Source of the DNA: Eupeodes corollae
Taxonomy: Eukaryota; Arthropoda; Insecta; Diptera; Syrphidae
Assembly: GCF_945859685.1 (NCBI RefSeq)
Contig: NC_079147.1
Coordinates: forward strand, 185,363,174-185,427,173
Direction of reading: 5' to 3'
DNA: 64,000 nt
The notes beneath the pieces are model-generated. The model made no database searches and was not told where the DNA came from. It saw nothing but the letters and a program-made list of their open reading frames with translations. Shown piece after piece: positions 1 to 10,366 of the stretch (positions within the stretch are counted from its first letter, which is position 1; each line of letters begins with the position of its first letter). A program made the translations under genes and the position numbers.

Positions 1-889
1 ATATAACTTATACAGAAATCCTTGGGTTTCGAACCCAAAAATAAAGTCGAAGTGGCGGCTTCTATATAGCGAGAAAAATATGGGTAAAGGGTACAGGAAG
101 TTTGGGTAAGGTTAGGTTGGGTTGGGTTGGGTTCGGTGCGGTGAGTTGGAGTTGAGTTCGGTTATAAAAGACAGCGTCACTATACCAAGAACTGCCAACA
201 AACAACGTTCATCGAAGCATAACTGTGCGGCGGTAGTGTTAGTGGTAACAACGGCGGCGGTGGCGTCGACGGGTTTTTTGTTGTTGTTGGGGCTCCTAAG
301 AATGTGTTCAAGCCTTATTTTAGAAAGGAAAGGTTTATTCTGTAGCAAGCTCGCTACGGTACTATATTACCATCATTCGCATATGTACATATATGAACAG
401 GAATTGTTGGTGTTTCCTTTTATATTCTGCGTGAGTGTTTTTCTTTCCCAAAAGAAGACCCTTTGTCTGGTTTGATGTTAGCATAATACGAGTAGGTAGG
501 TACCCGAACCCATACCTTACTTCATACTGCCATTAAGGTATGCATAAGCAAATATGTATATACTTATTCATGGAAATGCTAGAATTTCCTGAGTTCTTGA
601 TTTCTAGGAACTAAGTACAATTGTAACTCTCTGATGTCAACTCTTGTTGAGGTTCTCTTTATGCTTTTAGTTTAATTGCTAATTTTTTCGTAAATATTTC
701 ATCTTTTCGTAAAGAAGTGTAGAATAAAACCTATGATGTGAGTAATTTCTTGAGCTGTGAAGGTGCTTGTAGAACGCGCTAAGAGATCCTTAATGGGTTT
801 AATACCTTAAAGATTTTGAGCAGTTTCTAATGCAAAATATTTATAACAATATTTTAAGATAAAAACATTTGGAGTCAATACATTTATCA
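1..889. other. Non-coding, G/T-rich pentamer stretch
   Basis: No convincing coding region is seen. Around 100-150 there is a run of GGTTG/GGTTC/GGTGC pentamers. The open frames at 112-475 lie on both strands over low-complexity sequence (Val/Thr/Leu runs) and look like chance frames. A B-box-like string (GGGTTTCGAACCC) at about 26-38 recalls the SINE B box found later in the window, but no SINE body accompanies it. Confidence 0.5.
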
Positions 890-1790
890 AGATACTTTAG
901 CCGACAATTTAGGATTTCGTTTTTTTTTTCAAAAAAATTGTCGATGTGATTTTTTTAAAAATTACTTAAAAATGTAAACAAATTAGAAAGTAATTATTAC
1001 TTATACAAAAATAATTATTGAACATTTTATTACGTTAAGAATGTTTGCATATAATATAAGTTATATTTTCAAGACATTCGAGCTAAAAAACATTTTTTAC
1101 CAATTATGTGAAGTATTTTTGAATTTTTTTATTTTCTATAAAATAACTGACAATCGGATTTTTAAAAATGTTACTGAATGTTAATACATTTTGAAGACAA
1201 TATATTCAATCGTTGCCAGGATAATCGAGTTAAACATCCATTTGTACAAACTTTTAAAACCCTTTTTAAGATTTGTATTTTAAGAAAAAACTGTTACTTC
1301 AACTTTTAAATTTAATTCTTCAATTCTGAGCAGATGTTAAAAATATTATTCTTTGATGAAAACTATTATTTTTGAGGTAATTACATTTTTCGTTTGCAAA
1401 CTTCATGAGGCGACAAATATGTGTTTAGATTTTTTAATTTATTGAAAATTTAATTAAAATCACCAACGTCATTGGTTCAAGAGATTTTGGGGCGAACTAA
1501 TTTATTTATTTTCTTTTTAATTGATAAAATAAATAAAAGTACCCACTCAATTTTTTAAACACTTTTTAGCATATTTTGATGTTAAAACAAAATTTATTTC
1601 AAGTCGATTTCTCTCCTGGTTCTTGAGATTTTTACCGAAGAAAAACGCATCCTGAACGTACATATGTACATCTTTCTGAAATCCTTTGATTTGGATTCAA
1701 ATGACCTTTCAAAGTCAAGAAATGTCCAAATCTACAATTTGAAAAAACGTAGCCATTTTAAAAACTTCCTATAGGAAGTTAAAACAGATT
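890..1790 (+). repeat. Diverged copy of the tandem-unit repeat family
   Basis: This AT-rich stretch carries the phrases seen in the array at 42.96-44.24 kb. They include TTGTCGATGTGATTTTTTT near 937 and AACTGACAATCGGATTTTT near 1145, each followed by 'ttactgaatgtt' and 'gaagacaatat' type text. At the far end come 'ctcctggttcttgagat' (about 1615), an ACATCTTTCTGAAATCCTTT block (about 1668) and 'aacttcctataggaagtt' (about 1762). The order of the end blocks matches the copies at 44,060-44,240 and 63,070-63,290, so this is an older member of the same dispersed element. No coding capacity is visible. Confidence 0.6.
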
Positions 1791-2209
1791 TTATTGCATT
1801 TTTTTTCTAGAGCTACCATTGGATTTAAACTATAAATATTTGTTTTTAATTTATTTCTAACCTATTGTTTGGATGTTTGATGTTTTCAATAATCTTACTT
1901 AGTGTTTTGCAAGATTTGTAAATGAAAGAAATTTTGAAATGTATTTTGTGTCTCCATTTCATAGATTCAAGCATTTGCAAGTTCTTAGAATTTTAAATTT
2001 CATTGATGATTCATATTCAAAGTAATAAATTATTTATTTTGAATTAAATAATTAATAGGTCTGGAACATATCGTTTTTAAGTTCTACAAAACGCTGGAAA
2101 ACTCTTTTACTGTTTCAATTTATGTTTTTGAAAAAGAGCTCCAAAAATTGTCAAGGTCATTTCTGTTTGTTTAGACTCCAAAACTCTTATTCCACAGAAA
2201 ACTATTAGA

Positions 2210-2450
2210 ATGTTCTATTAGCCCGTAGAGAACCCAGGCCTTGTGATTTATAACTTTCAACCATTCCTGTGTGCGAGTAATGACAGAGACACAAAGTTTT
2301 TTAGCCGCATCCGAAAGGCGAATTTTACAAAGCCCTTTGATGAGAAGAATAAGAACTCTTATAAGATTTGTCTAGTTGCAATGAAAAACACGTTAAATGT
2401 CACAGTTAGGTATCGAAACCAAAGTCTCTACTACCTATGCATTCCATAGC
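2210..2450 (-). mobile_element. Old, degraded copy of the tRNA-derived SINE
   Basis: The text 'ttataactttcaaccattcctgtgtgcgagtaatg' and 'agccgcatccgaaaggcgaatttta' aligns by eye with the better preserved SINE that follows directly. The tRNA-like head is badly mutated: the B box reads GTATCGAAACC instead of GGTTCGAACCC. It lies head to tail with the younger copy. A 68-codon frame at 2243-2449 is a by-product of the repeat and not a gene. Confidence 0.6.
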
Positions 2451-2455
2451 TGTAA

Positions 2456-2750
2456 ATTAAATTGGGTGGCGCAACAGTCCTTTGCGAACTAGGGCCTAGT
2501 GACTTACAACTCTCAACCCATCATGTGTACGAGTAATTGCAGGGATGTCGGGGACCTACAGTTAATGTGCCGAATCCGAACGGCTAATTTGAGAAAGCAC
2601 TTTTTCATGACAAGATTTACTCTTGGAGAATTTGTCAATTCCTCGCAAGAGGCAGTACCAGTGAAAAGACTTTAGATGGCATAGTCAGGGTTCGAACCCA
2701 AGACCTCTGGCATGACAATCCAACGCACTAACCATCATGCCACGGGTACT
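2456..2750 (-). mobile_element. tRNA-derived SINE, copy 1
   Basis: Read on the minus strand, the element starts with a tRNA-like head. It has an A-box-like TGGCATGATGG and a perfect B box GGTTCGAACCC (plus strand 2688-2699). A unique body follows, ending in GGACTGTTGCGCCACCC and AATTTAATTT. No protein is encoded. Two other good copies (16820-17112, 40138-40457) and one decayed copy (2210-2450) are in the window. The end GGACTGT(T)GCGCCACC nearly equals the 3' end of the RTE LINE at 10318-10333. A possible 8-bp duplication is TAGCTGTA (2447-2454) / TAGCTATA (2759-2766). Confidence 0.85.
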
Positions 2751-2759
2751 ACTCATTCT

Positions 2760-5700
2760 AGCTATAACTGTGACAAAATTTAGAAATTGTGTAAGGCATT
2801 CGGTTATTTTTGAATGTGAACAAATTGTAAGCCGCATTAATTTCTGAATTTACGGATTGTTATTTTAGACATTTTAGGAATAAGTTTATCGAAGTTTGTA
2901 TGAAGATTTCTGAACAAATTAACAATTTGCTCCCCAATACAATTTTCTAGCTAAATTCTACAAATGAAGGGCAAATCATGCTACTAAGAAAACCTCACTT
3001 CTGATTTGTAGATGTTTCTATACCATAATCGAAATAGTATTTCTCTCTTACTTATAGTTTTTTGAATAGTTTTTAAAAGATCTATTTGGTTATTTACTAA
3101 AACTGTTTGTGTAGTTATACAAGACTTTATTTGTAGGTATAAGGTAACTACCATAAAAATCCTTCGGGGTAAATAAAATTTCTTTTGACTTCCTTAATTT
3201 TTTCAATCCATTTAATTTGATTCCATCATTATATGCGCCCTAACGAAAAAGAAAAATGTAATTCATTGAACTTATACTCAATCAAGAGAGTTAAAAGGAG
3301 AGAAAGAGAAGTCTTGTACATAGAGGGGGATAGAATAGAAAAATATAAAAAAAAAACTACAACGACTTGCGCTAACCATCATCATATCGGCTATATAAAA
3401 ATCTACATCAACATCAAAAACCCTCATTCACTCGCACTCTATATGTTATATTCCGATTCCCTAACCCTCCCTACCGACCAAATCGCCAATGTCTCTTTAG
3501 AAATTTGATAAAAACCAATTAGCGCACCCTTTGACCGGCTATAACAGCTTCATCCTCTCTTTATCCATTCTTTTATACCTATCTATACCAAAACCCAAAC
3601 GAATGACCAACTGAACAACCGACCGACGACGACGACGATGACCGAGCGGGCGAGCGACCTAGCCGGACGCGGTGATTAACGGCTCAGCTATCGTGTTATT
3701 CAGTACCGGCTATTTTTTTCTATTCAATTTTTTTTTTTTTTTCAAAAAGCTTTCCCCCAAAAGACCCAATCATTCCCGGATAACCACACCATGATAGTGG
3801 GAGTTATATGTAGGTACATAAAGTACCTATACTATTTCTACTACTACAACTTTGAACAAAAAAATATATAAAATCCTGGGTCTGTAGGTAGGTGCATCCT
3901 ATTGTTACCTCGTCATAAAAATAAGCACTCGGACCAAACAGAGAAAGACAGATATCAAAAAATGTGTGCGTGATAGAAAGACAGAGAGAGAGAGAAAGAT
4001 AGAATAGAGAAGGAGACCTCTGATGCACTTTTATAAATACAACCAAATCTCCTCTTTGCCACCATTCAAATGCTCCATTCTATCTCATAACGAGTTAGAG
4101 ATGCAGTTGCAGTTGCAGCAGCAGCAAGCTTAAAATTGAAGAGGGCCACGAGGTTTATTCGCACAGTAGGTATATACGAAAGTTTGTATGTAGGTAGGTA
4201 GGCTAGGTACAGAATCCCAATAGAAAGAACACCGCCAACTATTCCTGGAACCATATAAAATTCTACAACTCGGCCATAGCGCCAACACAGGCATTTATAT
4301 AAAAACAGGGCCTGATGGAACACAAACTCTGGTCAAACGCTACAACAAGCAGCCCAACACCCATCACTCCCTTCCTTTCCCTTCGTCCTAGCAATCTTCT
4401 CCTGACCCTCTGGCAAAACAGGACCACGTTCCTTTTTCCATTTTATTTTTTCAACACACTCATTCGTGGGGAGTTGGTAATACATTTTTAGAGCTGTGAG
4501 TTTTTTTTCGCTTCACCTGGTTACAGCCAGGAAGGTTTGGGAAGGGAAAGCAAAGGAAGGGAAGGGAAGCGAAGGCTAGCACCAAACTTGCTCTTGCTCT
4601 ATGAACGACAAGGGGGGTAGAAACAAAAACATACAACTCATTCCCTCTTTGATGTGCATAGAGGACGCTGTATGTTAGCGCACATAGATGACGCCTTAAA
4701 ATTGCGTGCAGAACCTACACTGTGTGAGCGTGGGGTGATTGCGATACATGGGCGCTGGTTTGGGGATACCTATAGTATAGTTAAAGGTGGCGGTAGTAGC
4801 GGTGGTGGCGGCATGCATGGCAGTGCTGAGATGGGCTTATGGTTGTAGGAAATGCGATTTAGTGCGATGATGTGGGAGCAGCACCTCCACATCATTTCAC
4901 GTTCACAACCCCATCTCACACCCTTTTGGTAGGTATAGGTACTCTCTACTTGTTTAAATTCATTTATTTGCTTCATTTTTTTTGTGTGTGTGGCTAGGCG
5001 CCTTTGTGCCTTAGAATTTCAATGGGCGTGTGTTGTACTCGTTCCACATGCAATCCTACCGACTGATACACAAAAACGGAAGAAAAAAAAGAAATAATAC
5101 CAAACCCCAAAGGACATGTGCCAGTTCGTGTACACATTTTTCATATGTCCTTCCACCAAAACAAGGTTTGGGGCTTAGGCACATGTTGGTTGGAGGGAGG
5201 GGTGGTTGGATAGGGGGAATGTTATTGGAAGGAAAGGCGAATAAACAGCCATCACCCATCCCGTAGGACCATAACAAAACAAAACAACAACAAAAAAAAA
5301 CTAATAAAACTTCATTTGGCAAAAGGGATAAAACGACGACGGAGACGAGCGAGCGAGCTACTTCAACCATGATCGATGGCCCATCAGACCTATACGTACA
5401 ATACACACTCCACACGGCCAGCATAAGTCCTTGCCTTGTACCTATATCTACTCCTCCTTTAGCTAGCTATATAGTCCTTTCACGATGATTGAAGTCTTAT
5501 CTTTGTAAAAGAAAGACAGTATGTATTTTAACGCACATTCTTGGGCTTTATCCTTTATTAAGGATCTCACCCTTGATGATGATGAGGATAAACATTCTCT
5601 ATATATTTATATGTACTAGTGTGTATTTAGATACCTCTGGGTCTTATAGAGCGTATGTGTCAGTGACAAAACTTAACACACGCAACGATTTACATATGTA

Positions 5701-7035
5701 TGTATTTTTATATTGGTTGGAAATGAATGGATCTCCTTTAGTTTCTTAATTTGTACTTCTTATTGTTGTTCGTTCCTGTTTAGGTTTAGCTCTATAAGGG
5801 GGTGGACTTATGCGTATGTTTTGCGTAGCGAGGAGTTGGTGGAGGGGTCAGTCATTTCTGATATAGCTTCATTTATTTTCCACAACAATAACTAAAAACA
5901 AAAAAATAAGGGGAAGGTTTATTGAGTCTTTATAAAGTCAAGTCCTATGCTATCCATGCAGACAATCCTTCTTGTTTTTGGGTATAAGTGGGTATCGTGT
6001 CCTTATTAGAAGTCTACATATCTTCAAACTCATATACCTAATAAGGAAGATCATTTATCTTACGTTTTTCTGTTTCGTGTCCAATATATGTATATTTAGT
6101 TACTCCTTTGGGTGTTTCTTATGTTCTTGTTAAATGTATACAAATGAAAAACTTGAAGATCCTGGAAAACTCAATTTTTTATATATTATCAAAGCTAAGA
6201 AGATAGAACTGAAACAATTTATTTGACAATAATTTATACCTTTTCGAGTTTTTCTTAGTTAGATAGTTTTTTTAAAAAAGAGAATGCGGATAGGAATGAT
6301 AATTGACTCTTATTATGGATGAAAGGTCAAGTTTTAGAGATTTGAATACACATTCTTATCACAGCCAAGAAGTATGAAATAGTTTGATCAAAAAATAACA
6401 TCAAAGTTTTGAGCACCTGTACCGCTTTGAACTTTTGGAAAAATGTTTTTTAACAGAAGTGTAACGTAATATGAAAAGGTAGTGAAAGGTTACAAATTGC
6501 CTTCGATCCCAAAATGTGCTATCAACATATTATTGTTCACGAGTCTTGTGCCTCGACAAACCGTCTAAAAGAAATGCTTTTCATGAAAAGTCGTACATTT
6601 GCAGCTCCCTTTTGAAGTTATAACCAATAATTGATTTGAAGGTTAATCATTAATGAATCTAGGTGCTTTTTCTTTCTTCACTATAGTATTTATTTCAGTT
6701 CGTATGATTTTGGCAAGTTTTGAACTATGAAAACGTCAAATAAAAAGTATTTTTTTGTGTCTAAGACAGACAAATATTGACACTTTCCTCAACCTCATTA
6801 ATTAAAAAAACAGACTTTCAAACAAAAACGTTTGGTAATGTGATCTTGAAAATAAATTCTCTTTTCGTCCTATTAAAAATTTTACGTAACCGTTAACGAA
6901 TAATTTTGTTAAGAACTTTAGGATTTCGTCTTATTTTTCTAAAAAGAAAAGTGGCCATCCGTTCGTCTGAAAGATATATGTAAATTTTGGGAAACAAGTT
7001 TAGGCAAAAGAATGTCCGTCAGAATAGTTAAAGAT
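2760..7035. other. Non-coding region with simple repeats
   Basis: No gene or mobile element with recognisable coding was found. From about 3230 to 5900 the sequence is less AT-rich and full of short direct repeats, such as GACGACGACGACGATGACCGAGCGGGCGAGCGACC-type text near 3630 and TAGGTAGGTA tracts. Open frames here are low-complexity and overlap on both strands. It could be regulatory intron or intergenic DNA of a developmental gene, but no specific element can be named. Confidence 0.45.
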
Positions 7036-7047
7036 GCTGGAGCCTGA
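7036..7047 (+). repeat. Left target-site duplication of RTE LINE
   Basis: GCTGGAGCCTGA occurs here and again, without mismatch, at 10355-10366, directly after the GTAA-repeat tail. It fixes both ends of the RTE insertion and gives the empty site. Confidence 0.9.
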
Positions 7048-7316
7048 AAGTTGTTGGGGGCAGCAAACGAGAGAGGGGGGGAGAGGTGTTTCCACTAAGG
7101 CACCTCTCCTTATCCAGGCGGCAGCGAACGAATTCTCGAGATAGAATCAACGGTGGCGTCTACAGTTCCAGTAAGGTCGAACTACTTAGTGAACACCTTA
7201 TAGGGCTTCTTCGACATATTCGGAGCCCAGGCCTATAAGGAGCGGTTCATCCGGCTCCCCTTCCTTGGAGTTATACTAAGGATCTGGCCCTCCAGGTTGG
7301 GGGTTGTGCCGTCGGG

Positions 7317-8056
7317 GTGACTTCCTGGCCACGTAAAAGCATCATAGTTTCGAAGCAACAACAAGCCTCGGATACGGACGGATTCACTGTTGACAACCCA
7401 CGCAAACGAAATAAGGACAACGAACTTCGGATATGTACGTGGAATGTTAGGTCCCTTAACAGACCACGTGCAGCCGAACAATTAGCGGAAGCCCTAAACT
7501 GCTGCAAGGCAGATATTACAGCCATCCAAGAAGTGCGATGGGATGGACCGGGTAAACGCAAACTAAAAGACTGCGATATCTACTACGGCGACTGCTACCG
7601 TGAACAAAGACAGCGTCTATTTGGGTGTGGATTTGTTGTTGGAACTAGGCTCAGGCAAAAAGTCTTGAGTTTCAACAGTGTGAGCGAGCGCATCACGACA
7701 ATCCGCATCAAGGCTAAATTCGCCAACATAAGCCTAATATGCGCGCATGCCCCAACAGAGGAGAAAGATGAAGACACCAAAGATATGTTCTTCGAGCTCT
7801 TGGACAAGACATATGAGCAGTGCCCTGGCTATGACATTAAAATTGTCTTAGGAGATTTTAATGCCAAGCTAGGAAGAGAAGACATCTTTGGTGGCATAAT
7901 CGGGAGATACAGCCTTCACGACACCACCTCCGACAACGGATTCAGGCTGGTCGATTTCGCTGCGGGGCGAGACGTTCTGGTAGCTAGTACGCAGTTCACG
8001 CATCTCAATATCCACAATGGGACATGGAAATCTCCTGATCAATCAACCGTCAATCG
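7317..8056 (+). pseudogene. RTE LINE: AP endonuclease domain
   Basis: The frame encodes an exonuclease/endonuclease/phosphatase-type domain that nicks target DNA for target-primed reverse transcription. Visible motifs are ICTWNVRSL near the start, AIQEVRWDG (catalytic Glu), APTEEKD, LGDFNAKLG (catalytic Asp/Asn) and TWKSPDQST. The start at 7317 is the first Met of the open frame; the true start could lie upstream in the leader. At about 8055 one base appears to be missing, and the conserved continuation (IDHIAIDARH..., with the final SDH motif) carries on in another frame. The frame as it stands runs on to a stop at 8156 with unrelated residues. Confidence 0.88.
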
Positions 8057-9230
8057 ATTGACCACATTGCGATCGACGCACGACACTTCTCCAGTATCCA
8101 GGATATCCGAACATTCCGAGAGGCCAACATTGACTCGGACCACTACCTCGTTGTAGCCAAGGTACGGCTACGGATATCCCGATCCAAGCCAAAACAAGAA
8201 AGTACTGTGAGAAGATTCGACGTTAGACGGCTACAATCGCAAGAGACTGCCATGTCCTTTTCCGATCGAGTCTCTAGTAACCTCCTAAGGAGTCCTATGC
8301 TTCCTGCATTAAGCATTGAAAACCAGTGGCAACATTGCCTTGCAGCCATCAGAGATGCCGCCTCTGAAGTGCTAGGTTTCACACGGCCACCACAGCGAAA
8401 CCCCTGGTTTGACGACGAATGCCGGCAAGCGCACGCAGCGAAACAAGAGGCATACAAAACGGCGCTGCACAAAAGGACTAGAGCTGCTCGCGAGCTCTAC
8501 GAGCAGAAGAGGAGAGAGGAACACCGGCTTCTTAGACGGAAAAAAAGAGAGCATGAGAAGCGCGCGATCGAGGAGATAGAGGGATGTCACAACAGGAATG
8601 AGGTTCGTAAATTTTACCAAAAGGTAAAAAAAACCTCCCAAGGGTACCAGCCACGAACCGAAGCCTGTAAAGACGATCAAGGGAACATCGTAGTAGAACC
8701 ACAGTCGATGCTGAGAATATGGAAAGATCACTTCTCCAAATTATATAACGGCGATGACGAACCGAACTCCGCTGTAAGGGAGATAGAACCACTCAACCTC
8801 GGCGACGCAGATCAACAATTCCGCCTACCCGACCTTGACGAAGTGAAGATAGCTATATCTAAACTTAAGTCAAACAAAGCTGCTGGAGCTGACGGCATCA
8901 CCGCCGAACTATTCAAAGCAGCAGGCGATGACTTGGTAGGGAGCATGCACCAACTCATCTGCAAAATTTGGTCGGAAGAAAGCATGCCCGATGAGTGGAA
9001 TCTCAGCATAGTGTGCCCGATACATAAGAAAGGAGACCCTCTAAACTGCGCCAACTACAGAGGCATCAGTCTCCTTAACATTGCGTATAAGATCCTCTCT
9101 GCCGTATTATGTGAACGTCTGAAGCCATTCGTCAACAACCTGATTGGTCCTTATCAGTGTGGCTTCAGACCAGGAAAGTCCACTATCGACCAAATATTCA
9201 CACTACGGCAGATCTTGGAAAAAACCCAGG
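8057..9230 (+). pseudogene. RTE LINE: end of endonuclease and N-terminal half of RT
   Basis: This frame carries the end of the endonuclease (IDHIAID, then SDHYLVVAKV), a basic, charged linker rich in Arg/Lys/Glu around 8460-8620, and the reverse transcriptase fingers: NKAAGADGITAE (about 8872), DEWNLSIVCPIHKKGD, NYRGISLLNIAYKILSA and CGFRPGKSTIDQI. The frame is open past 9230 to a stop at 9334, but the conserved text ends after ILEKTQ. The next conserved residues (DFKAAYDSIY) are in another frame, so a small internal deletion that also shifts frame seems to lie at about 9230. Confidence 0.88.
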
Positions 9231-10326
9231 ATTCGATTTTAAAGCCGCGTATGACAGCATCTATAGGGAAGAGCTCTACCGAGCAATGTCTAGTTTTGGC
9301 ATCCCTGTCAAACTTATCCGTTTGTGCAGAATGACGATGGAGAATGCACGCTGCTCTATCAAGGTCGGAAAAGATCTTACCGATGCATTTGATGTCAAAA
9401 AAGGTTTTAGACAAGGCGATGCACTGTCATGCGACTTCTTCAACATCGTTCTGGAAAGAATTGTGCAAAACTCAATCGTCAACACTAGAGGCACAATCTT
9501 CCAAAGATCCATCCAATTACTCGGATACGCAGATGATATTGACATAATTGGAAGATCAAAGCGTGATGTCAGTGGAGCGTTTTTGAGCATTGCGACGGAA
9601 GCGAAGAAGATGGGTTTAGTGGTCAATGAGGGCAAGACCAAGTATATGCTGTCATCAAAAAAGGACACTGAACGACGACGTCTTGGACAAAACGTCACCA
9701 TGGACAGCTATAACTTTGAGGTAGTTAAGGACTTTGTCTACCTAGGCACCGCTATTAATGCAGACAACGACACCAGCGCTGAAATCAAACGAAGAATAAC
9801 TCTTGCAAATCGCTGCTTCTTTGGACTTAGAAGGCAATTGAGAAGTAAAGTCCTCTCTCGAGCATGTAAAATCACCATCTATAAGACACTCATCATCCCG
9901 GTTCTCATTTATGGCGCTGAGGCCTGGACCCTGTCAAAGAAAGATGAGAGCGTCTTAGGATGCTTCGAGAGAAAAATTCTTCGGGCGATTTTTGGTCCCG
10001 TACGCATAGATGGAGAATGGAGGAGAAGATATAACGACGAGCTGTACGGGCTGTACAGCGACACTGACCTAGTTAGCAGAATCAAAGTCCAACGGCTTAG
10101 ATGGCTAGGTCATGTAGAGCGGATGGACATCAACGCTCCAGCCCGGAAGGTCTTCGAATCCAATCCCGAGGGACGGCGCAGTAGAGGAAGACCGCGACTC
10201 AGGTGGCGCACCCAGGTGGGAGAGGACCTCAACCAACTTGGCGTGCGAAACTGGAGACAGCTAGCTAGGGACCGAGCTGGCTGGAGACGCTTGTTGGTTG
10301 AGGCCCAGGTCCGCCCCGGACTGTAG
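9231..10326 (+). pseudogene. RTE LINE: RT palm, thumb and C-terminal domain
   Basis: The third segment contains the first catalytic Asp of the palm (DFKAAYDSI), KKGFRQGDALSCDFFN, and the YADD box at 9526-9537 (LLGYADDIDIIG), so the catalytic core itself is intact. The C-terminal region has the KVQRLRWLGHVERM and GRRSRGRPRLRW motifs usual in RTE-type proteins and ends at the TAG of 10324-10326. That stop codon lies inside the 3' tail shared with the SINE family. The open frame on this strand starts upstream at 9157, but residues before about 9231 are not homologous. Confidence 0.88.
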
Positions 10327-10354
10327 CGCCACCTTAAGTAAAGTAAGTAAGTAA
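10318..10354 (+). repeat. RTE LINE 3' tail, shared with SINE
   Basis: GGACTGTAGCGCCACC (10318-10333) overlaps the stop codon and is followed by AAGTAAAGTAAGTAAGTAA. The SINEs end in GGACTGTTGCGCCACCC plus an ATTT-type repeat. The 15/16 match is the expected sign that the LINE enzyme recognises the SINE transcript. Confidence 0.8.
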
Positions 10355-10366
10355 GCTGGAGCCTGA

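Larger units (their letters stand above)
7048..10354 (+). mobile_element. RTE-clade LINE, full length, recently inserted
   Basis: This is a 3.3-kb non-LTR retrotransposon bounded by a perfect 12-bp target-site duplication (7036-7047 and 10355-10366). It has a short 5' leader, one long coding region (AP endonuclease, then reverse transcriptase, with no Gag-like ORF1), and a very short 3' UTR ending in AAGT/GTAA tandem repeats instead of poly-A. Those three traits are typical of the RTE clade. The coding region is broken twice (near 8055 and near 9230), so this copy cannot make its protein, although it is otherwise well preserved. A second, split and decayed copy of the same family is at 32655-33102 plus 36355-36765. 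Confidence 0.9.

Noticed and set aside
112..475. Overlapping frames of 78 and 117 codons on both strands
   Set aside because: Low-complexity, repeat-driven composition and no splice or homology support.
2680..2750. Real tRNA gene on the minus strand
   Set aside because: A and B boxes are present, but there is no cloverleaf with paired acceptor stem, and three more copies show that it is a SINE head.
3600..3680. CRISPR-like array from GACGAC/GAGCGAGC repeats
   Set aside because: Simple microsatellite-type repeats with no repeat-spacer pattern, in a eukaryotic genome.
5056..5424. 122-codon minus-strand frame
   Set aside because: Runs of Phe/Leu/Cys/Pro from poly-A/T and G-rich tracts; an antisense frame of similar quality overlaps it.
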